From JADZAA01 sp039810485 (GTDB taxonomy: Bacteria > Bacteroidota > Ignavibacteria > Kapaibacteriales > UBA961): a stretch of DNA of 39,326 bases. Positions within the stretch are counted from its first letter, which is position 1. Each line of letters opens with the position of its first letter. Shown one piece after another: positions 34,405-39,326 of this stretch. The position numbers and the translations under genes are program-made. The notes under the pieces were generated by a model. That model saw only the letters and a program-made list of their open reading frames with translations, had not been told where the DNA came from and searched no databases. The stretch covers positions 1 through 39,326 of the forward strand of contig JBDHXA010000020.1 in assembly GCA_039810485.1 (NCBI GenBank), written 5' to 3'.

Positions 34405-35217
34405 TCAAAATTTGTAATTATCTCGCTGGAAAAACCGTTTAATGCTGCGCCGAAAACGGTGAGGCGCGTAGGAAAATATTTTGCTGCGCAATAGTTTGCA
34501 TTTCCAAACTATTCCTTCGGAGATTGTCATAACTTTTCGCGCTTTCGGATTGATGTTAATTCCTAATCGCTGCAATTTCTTGATAGCCGACCGTTCCCAA
34601 ACGCGCTTGATGATAGAATTTACAACCGGAAAGTGTTCTGAATATGTAGAATAAAACTCGTTATATCTATCGCTTCGAACCGCGCCATGGTGTTCAAACT
34701 CCCAAGCGTTTTCACCTTTTTTCAATAATGCTTCCAAAACTTCCTTTTTCCAAAGCGATGCTACAACTGAAGTGCGATACACAGAGTGGGGCGAAACAAT
34801 TCCTATTTCGTTGTTTAGCGCAATATTAGGCGCAGTTGAAGGGTTAAAGCGCAGATAATTAACATGATGCTCGATTGCCCATGAAAGATGCTTCTCAAAA
34901 GAAGTAGTTCGAACAAAGTCAATAAGAAGCAAATCTTCTATAAAAAGAAATATATATTCTTCTGAAATACGCTGTAGAGCTGATAACAAATTATCGGACC
35001 ATGATATGTCTTCGCCAATATTTAGAATCTGGACATCTTTGTAATTTGGCTCTAAAAAGTTCGTTAGGAGATATGTGTTAAGAGGATTGTCTGGCCAAAA
35101 TCGGTGATAAAGTTCAAAAAAAACTGACCATACATCAGAGTAGTTATCGCAACTTGCAACTAATACAGCAGCTTGAGCTAAGTGTTTGTCTTTTATAATA
35201 GGATAAGTCAATGGCAA
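34405..35217 (-). CDS. Putative glycosyltransferase-like protein
   Basis: A 270-residue cytoplasmic protein, not confidently assigned. The N-terminal half resembles a GT-A fold. A first strand AVLVASCDNYSDVW is followed by a YLLTN segment near residue 50, then FLFIEDLLLID near residues 89-99, where an acidic pair could replace the DxD motif. The C-terminus is very basic (RFRRSIKRFF), suggesting contact with the membrane surface. Its start overlaps the end of the GT4 gene by 10 bases, so the two are translated together and probably act in one polysaccharide or glycolipid pathway. Donor and acceptor are unknown. Confidence 0.55.
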   Translation of the reverse strand: MPLTYPIIKDKHLAQAAVLVASCDNYSDVWSVFFELYHRFWPDNPLNTYLLTNFLEPNYKDVQILNIGEDISWSDNLLSALQRISEEYIFLFIEDLLLIDFVRTTSFEKHLSWAIEHHVNYLRFNPSTAPNIALNNEIGIVSPHSVYRTSVVASLWKKEVLEALLKKGENAWEFEHHGAVRSDRYNEFYSTYSEHFPVVNSIIKRVWERSAIKKLQRLGININPKARKVMTISEGIVWKCKLLRSKIFSYAPHRFRRSIKRFFQRDNYKF

Positions 35218-36365
35218 AATCTCCCAAGAAATTCAAGAAGTGAGTGTTCATCAACAGACCAATTATACTTTTCTTTTGCCCAATTCCTGCCATTATTAGA
35301 CATTTTTTGTAAATCGGATTGAAGAATGTGAGCTATGCCTTCCGCCACAGATTCCGGCGTGGAGCAATCCCATGAGATTCCTGCCTGCGTTTCTTCAACT
35401 ATTCTCTTTAATGGCTTTGCATTTGATGTGAAAATTGGGCGGCCGGCTGCAAGATAGTCGAATACTTTATTGGATATAGTGTGATTTATGAACTCATCGT
35501 CTTTGTAGGGAATAACGCCTATTGATGCTCGAGAAAGCAATGCTGGCAATTCAGCCAAGCGATAGCCCGAAGAAGAACAAAAGCATGAATTACCAATTTC
35601 GGAAACAATCGCTCGAAGCTCAGGCATTGTTTCGCCCTCTCCAATAAATTCTGCTCTAATGTGAGGATATGTTGCATAAGCAATAGCAAATCCGCGTAAG
35701 AATGTGTTTAAATTCCTTTGTTGAGTGCAATAGCCATGATGAGCAAAAGTAATATTCCCTGAAAAATCATTTGGCAGAATGCTTAATTCAGCTATTTCTG
35801 GTGTATTATGTACAACCGACATTAATTCCTTTGGAAAACCATATTGTTTATGTAATCTCTCTACTTGTTCTTCGCAAACGACAATTATACCGTTCGCTGC
35901 AAATACGCTTGCTTTTTCTATAAAATCTGGAACACGCAACGTATTGACAATTAAGCGAGAAAAGAAATTCTGCTGATATTTTCTCCAGCCGTGCATAGCC
36001 GCGGGATAATGCTCTGCCATATCATTAAGCAGAGGCGCGCCATATTTTTTTGCAACTGATTTTGAGCAGCTTGTCAAGAAAATATCACGTGAAATTATGC
36101 AGTCAGGTCTAATTTCTTCAGCAATTTCATTGATTTTATATGTCCAAAACGGGCTGTAAGGAATAGGATCGTATAAATGCAAATATTTCTCAAAACCAAC
36201 ACGCACAACTGTATATCCTTGAAATTCTTCACGTTCAGCCATCCCGGGAAGCCATCGGGAAATAACTGTAACATTATGTCCAGAACGAGTTAGCGAGCGG
36301 CATATTTTTTCGGTGCGCACCTCGTCCGGTAAAGACATTTGTTGAATATAGAGTATTGCAGCCAT
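35208..36365 (-). CDS. Glycosyltransferase family 4
   Basis: A 385-residue GT-B glycosyltransferase. The N-terminal domain begins MAAILYIQQMSLPDEVRTEK, typical of the acceptor-binding half. The C-terminal nucleotide-sugar half includes NISFAHHGY-like strand sequence (here NITFAHHGY), the IGEGETMPELR loop, and NHTISNKVFDYLAAGRPI, the region corresponding to the family's E-x7-E site but with N and D in key places. I chose the ATG at 36365 over 36374 because the protein pattern starts there; no ribosome-binding site decides it. It is probably co-transcribed with the overlapping downstream gene and perhaps with the MATE gene 79 bases upstream. Confidence 0.85.
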   Translation of the reverse strand: MAAILYIQQMSLPDEVRTEKICRSLTRSGHNVTVISRWLPGMAEREEFQGYTVVRVGFEKYLHLYDPIPYSPFWTYKINEIAEEIRPDCIISRDIFLTSCSKSVAKKYGAPLLNDMAEHYPAAMHGWRKYQQNFFSRLIVNTLRVPDFIEKASVFAANGIIVVCEEQVERLHKQYGFPKELMSVVHNTPEIAELSILPNDFSGNITFAHHGYCTQQRNLNTFLRGFAIAYATYPHIRAEFIGEGETMPELRAIVSEIGNSCFCSSSGYRLAELPALLSRASIGVIPYKDDEFINHTISNKVFDYLAAGRPIFTSNAKPLKRIVEETQAGISWDCSTPESVAEGIAHILQSDLQKMSNNGRNWAKEKYNWSVDEHSLLEFLGRFCH

Positions 36366-36444
36366 GAAAAGCAAAGATTATGTTCTTTTTGAAAATAAAT
36401 GCAGTTGCTAGTGATTTAATGTTTTTATAATAAATTGCAAGTAG

Positions 36445-37866
36445 CTATACTCGCACGGCAAGCCATTTTTTACGATATAAGTTGATTAGAGCGATGACGG
36501 TCATTAACATATAGCCAATTACAATGCCCATCCATATTCCGGACTGATTCAGCGGAGTATATTTGGCAAGCAGAAAGCTTGCAGGCAATTGTAGCAATAA
36601 TAGCGAGCCGGCTATTATCATCATGCTGCGAAAGGCAGCGCCAGCACCGCTTATAACACGTGTAGAAACAACTCCTATGGCAAAAAATACGTAGCCAAAT
36701 GTGAGAATGTGCAGGTAAGAGGTTGTTTCGGCAATTACCGCATGATCCTTTGAAAATATTGCGGCAAATCTGGCACTTAGAAAATAAACAGAAACGCCAA
36801 GAACAGCGATGACTGCAAGCAATTGTCGAATAGCTGCCTTGTGAAAGAGCCACACACGTTCCGGCTGTTGCGCGCCGAGGTTTTGCCCTGTGGCAACCTC
36901 AACAGCAATGCCGGTGGCGAATACTGTCATAAAAACGAATAAATCTACTTTTAAGCCAAGCGTATATGCTGCAACTACGGAAGTGCCGAACGATGCGGCC
37001 AAACCGAACAGTGAAATTCGCGTCAAGCTAACTGAAAACATTTGCAGCATAGCAGGCACAGCTTGTTTTATTATGCGCCATAACAAAGGGAAGTCAAAGC
37101 GTAGTTTTTCGCGAATAATGTGAATGTCGGATTTTCCTTTGAGTAGTGCCCATATTGAAATGCCTCCACCGAAAAGCTGGGCAATTGAAGTTGCCATGCC
37201 GGCGCCCAGAATGCCTAACTCGGGAACAGGACCCAAGCCAAAAATTAAAATAGGCGCGAGAATAGCGTTTATAATTGTTGTGATAAACAGTATCATCATT
37301 GGCAGTACGGAATTGCCTGATGAGCGAACTACGGCATTTGTGAGGAATGTGATGAAATTGCCCGGGATTCCGAAAAGCAGTGCAGATAAATATGTGTATG
37401 CATATCCTTCGACCACGGGATCTGGCGAAAGACGATGCAATATAATCGGCAGAGAAAAAAATAATGCAATTGCAATAATTATAGAAAAAATGAAAAGAAA
37501 CAGCACCGATTGAGTGGCTGTATGATTGGCAGCATCACGATTGCCTTCGCCTATACGGCGCGCTAATATGATGCTTGTTCCGACTGAAAAGCCGCTGCCA
37601 AAATTAAAGACAAAAAAGCTAAGCTGTTCGCTTATGCCGATTGCTGCAATTGCCTCTTTTCCGATATGGCTTACGAAATATGTGTCTATAAGTGAATAAA
37701 GCATATTCACCAAAAAACTTAAGCCAAGCGGAACTGAAAAAACTAATAATGAGCGCTGCACAGGTCCGGATAGCAGATCTACTTTTCGATTGGAAGATGA
37801 TGAGCGAGAGTTTTCTTTTTGCTGCAAGCCGTCGGATTTGTTATCGGTTTGCGTATCTTGAAACAT
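36445..37866 (-). CDS. MATE-family efflux transporter
   Basis: A 473-residue inner-membrane antiporter with about 12 membrane segments in two homologous halves. Each half opens with a similar pattern (GPVQRSLLVFSVPLGLSFLV near residue 35, and IKQAVPAMLQMFSVSLTRIS near 265). The MATE element of helix 1-2 is visible as SLIDTYFVSHIGKEAIAAIG. A charged N-terminal extension of about 30 residues precedes it. Such carriers export cationic drugs or metabolites using Na+ or H+; related MOP-superfamily flippases move lipid-linked sugars. Given two glycosyltransferase genes downstream on the same strand, a polysaccharide role is conceivable, but sequence fits MATE better than Wzx. Confidence 0.9.
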   Translation of the reverse strand: MFQDTQTDNKSDGLQQKENSRSSSSNRKVDLLSGPVQRSLLVFSVPLGLSFLVNMLYSLIDTYFVSHIGKEAIAAIGISEQLSFFVFNFGSGFSVGTSIILARRIGEGNRDAANHTATQSVLFLFIFSIIIAIALFFSLPIILHRLSPDPVVEGYAYTYLSALLFGIPGNFITFLTNAVVRSSGNSVLPMMILFITTIINAILAPILIFGLGPVPELGILGAGMATSIAQLFGGGISIWALLKGKSDIHIIREKLRFDFPLLWRIIKQAVPAMLQMFSVSLTRISLFGLAASFGTSVVAAYTLGLKVDLFVFMTVFATGIAVEVATGQNLGAQQPERVWLFHKAAIRQLLAVIAVLGVSVYFLSARFAAIFSKDHAVIAETTSYLHILTFGYVFFAIGVVSTRVISGAGAAFRSMMIIAGSLLLLQLPASFLLAKYTPLNQSGIWMGIVIGYMLMTVIALINLYRKKWLAVRV

Positions 37867-38015
37867 AATGTGCTGTTGGAGTAAATGGCGAATTGCCAGA
37901 GTTATTGTAAAATTGCTCGATTTCTGGCGATATAAGTAGTATGCTAAAGGGCAAGTTTTGTAATTTTAGTGCTAATTGTATCCTTTTACTGCAAAAATAC
38001 CGGATTTTTTATTCT

Positions 38016-39125
38016 ATGCCGGAAGTTATTTATCTTGTTGCGACTATATTGTTTGCTCTGCGAATTGCACTTTTGAGCATAGGAGCGCAGCGGGAACGTA
38101 GTAGGCGAATACTTCCGACGAACCTCTATCGCCCTTCTGTCAGCGTAGTTATTCCGGCGCGAAATGAAGAGAAAAACATCGCTGAATGTCTTCATTCGAT
38201 AGCTCAATCCCATTATCCAGTCAATTGCTTTGAGATTATCGTCGTTAATGATCGTTCAAATGATAATACAGGCAAGATAGTTGAGAATGTTTTGCTGGAA
38301 ATACCAAACCTAAAAGTAGTTACTCTCACTTTGCCGAGAAATCAAGGAAATTTACAAGGCAAGCCTGGCGCTCTCGATGCTGGCATTCGCGCCTCAAGCG
38401 GAGAAGTTATACTTATGACGGATGCCGACTGCTTAGTTTCTCCGGATTGGATTGAAGCTATTTCATCTCAATTCATTGATCCAAAAGTCGGAATTACCGC
38501 TTCGTTTACTACAATCTATCCTAACAATTTTTTTGAAAAAATGCAGGCTGTTGAATGGACGCTAACTCACTCTATGGCTCAGGCCGGAGTTGGTTTGCGT
38601 CAGCCATTGGGCTGTTTTGGCAATAATTTAGCTATACGCCGATCCGTGTATGAGGCATTGGGAGGTTATGCAGGAATTCGCTTTTCGGTAACGGAAGATC
38701 TTGCTTTGTTGCAGGCAGTATTCGCCGCTGGCTGCGATGTGCGATATGTTTGTCATGAATCTGCCGCTGTTCAAACCAAACCGTGCGCTACATTCTCTGA
38801 ATATCTTTTGCAGCATCAACGCTGGGCGAAAGGCGGATTGGGGCTTGGCTGGCGGGCTGTTCTTTTTGTCTTGCTGTCTGCTTCGCTTGCCATATCTCTT
38901 GCCGCTGCCATTATAGCCGGCGATTATCTTCTGCTACCACTGATTATTGCCATACGTGCGGCTGGAGACACAGCTATTATTTATCCGTCGCTAAAGATGC
39001 TGAATCGCAATGACTTGAGAGTTCCTGCAATAAGCGCTGTGTTTTTTTTAATGATTCTGGAAATGATAATTCCCATTTTATCGCTTAAGCCAACAGTGAA
39101 ATGGAAAGGACAGATATTCAGATGA
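38016..39125 (+). CDS. Membrane glycosyltransferase family 2
   Basis: A 369-residue processive-type GT2 enzyme. I chose ATG 38016 because it opens directly with a membrane helix (MPEVIYLVATILFALRIALL); the frame reaches back to 37941, but that part is not conserved-looking. The catalytic domain shows SVVIPARNEEKNI, VVNDRSND (first Asp), MTDADC (DxD), TEDLALL (general base) and QHQRW. Three or so C-terminal helices (about 285-365) complete the layout, as in cellulose/hyaluronan-synthase relatives and lipid glycosyltransferases. The product is unknown. It is divergent from the MATE-GT4 unit and followed by the 40-bp repeat array, with no visible terminator. Confidence 0.9.
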   Translation: MPEVIYLVATILFALRIALLSIGAQRERSRRILPTNLYRPSVSVVIPARNEEKNIAECLHSIAQSHYPVNCFEIIVVNDRSNDNTGKIVENVLLEIPNLKVVTLTLPRNQGNLQGKPGALDAGIRASSGEVILMTDADCLVSPDWIEAISSQFIDPKVGITASFTTIYPNNFFEKMQAVEWTLTHSMAQAGVGLRQPLGCFGNNLAIRRSVYEALGGYAGIRFSVTEDLALLQAVFAAGCDVRYVCHESAAVQTKPCATFSEYLLQHQRWAKGGLGLGWRAVLFVLLSASLAISLAAAIIAGDYLLLPLIIAIRAAGDTAIIYPSLKMLNRNDLRVPAISAVFFLMILEMIIPILSLKPTVKWKGQIFR

Positions 39126-39160
39126 ATAGCTATATGAATAATGTCTGAACCAAGATTGAA

Positions 39161-39326
39161 AATTGTCTAGATTAGGATTTTTGGGATTTTGGGATTGTAG
39201 GTTTGTCTAGATTAGGATTTTTGGGATTTGTGGATTGTAGGATTGTATGGATTAGGATTTTTGGGATTTGTGGATTGTAGGATTGTATGGATTAGGATTT
39301 TTGGGATTTGTGGATTGTAGGATTGT
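39161..39326. repeat. 40-bp GGATT-rich tandem array, running off the window
   Basis: Units begin at 39161, 39201, 39241 and 39281, with a fifth starting at 39321, all with an exact 40-base period. Units 3 and 4 are identical, unit 2 differs at a few positions, and unit 1 (next to the GT2 gene) differs most. Each unit contains GGATT five times at 6-9 base spacing. Stops occur in all frames, so it is not coding. No unique spacers are present. The full length is unknown because the window ends here. Confidence 0.95.

Overview
The window looks like ordinary chromosome from a bacterium of the Bacteroidota/Chlorobiota (FCB) assemblage. Evidence seen: a Gram-negative envelope (TolC-type outer-membrane protein, RND-type adaptor, PBP1C, a lipoprotein), MacB-style ABC permeases, a bi-domain dehydrogenase common in polysaccharide loci of this group, few strong Shine-Dalgarno sites, and several promoters of the form TTG-N19/20-TAnnTTTG, the Bacteroidota primary sigma-factor pattern. 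A Kapabacteria- or Ignavibacteria-like source is possible but is only an inference.

Layout. 1-7134 (minus strand): a FemAB/GNAT-like acyltransferase with a 23-bp tandem repeat array directly upstream, a lone nuoC, ftsK, and a 711-residue alcohol dehydrogenase/Gfo-Idh-MocA fusion. 7135-9303 (plus): a poly-T-containing promoter region and two secreted proteins that I do not recognise, the first very rich in cysteine. 9516-16646 (minus): a six-gene export operon in the order TolC-like protein, secreted transglutaminase-like protein, membrane-fusion protein, ABC ATPase, and two MacB/FtsX-type permeases. 16796-17731 (plus): a ROK sugar kinase, convergent with purL (minus). 20269-32762 (plus): a run of housekeeping genes: pbpC, asd, nhaA, guaD, a DUF1572/DinB-like protein, manC, alr, valS and a 3-oxoadipyl-CoA-type thiolase. 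32763-33417: a repeat-rich gap with two 190-bp MITE-like elements in direct orientation and a perfect 77-bp tandem duplication that copies the ribosome-binding site and start of the next gene, a lipoprotein. 34236-34308 (minus): tRNA-Thr(CGU), sharing a strong bidirectional terminator with the lipoprotein gene. 34405-37866 (minus): a glycosyltransferase-like gene, a GT4 glycosyltransferase and a MATE transporter. 38016-39125 (plus): a membrane GT2 glycosyltransferase, followed by a 40-bp GGATT-rich tandem array that runs off the window end.

How the genes work together. The clearest functional module is the 9516-16646 exporter. It is a complete tripartite ABC efflux or secretion system with a transglutaminase/protease-fold protein built into the operon. 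Envelope and polysaccharide functions (GT2, GT4, manC, the bi-domain dehydrogenase, FemAB-like protein, pbpC, alr, MATE) are scattered among metabolic genes rather than forming one cluster. No phage, CRISPR array, transposase or defence system is visible. The least ordinary part of the window is 32800-33470, where mobile-element-like repeats and a precise duplication have reshaped the 5' end of a gene.
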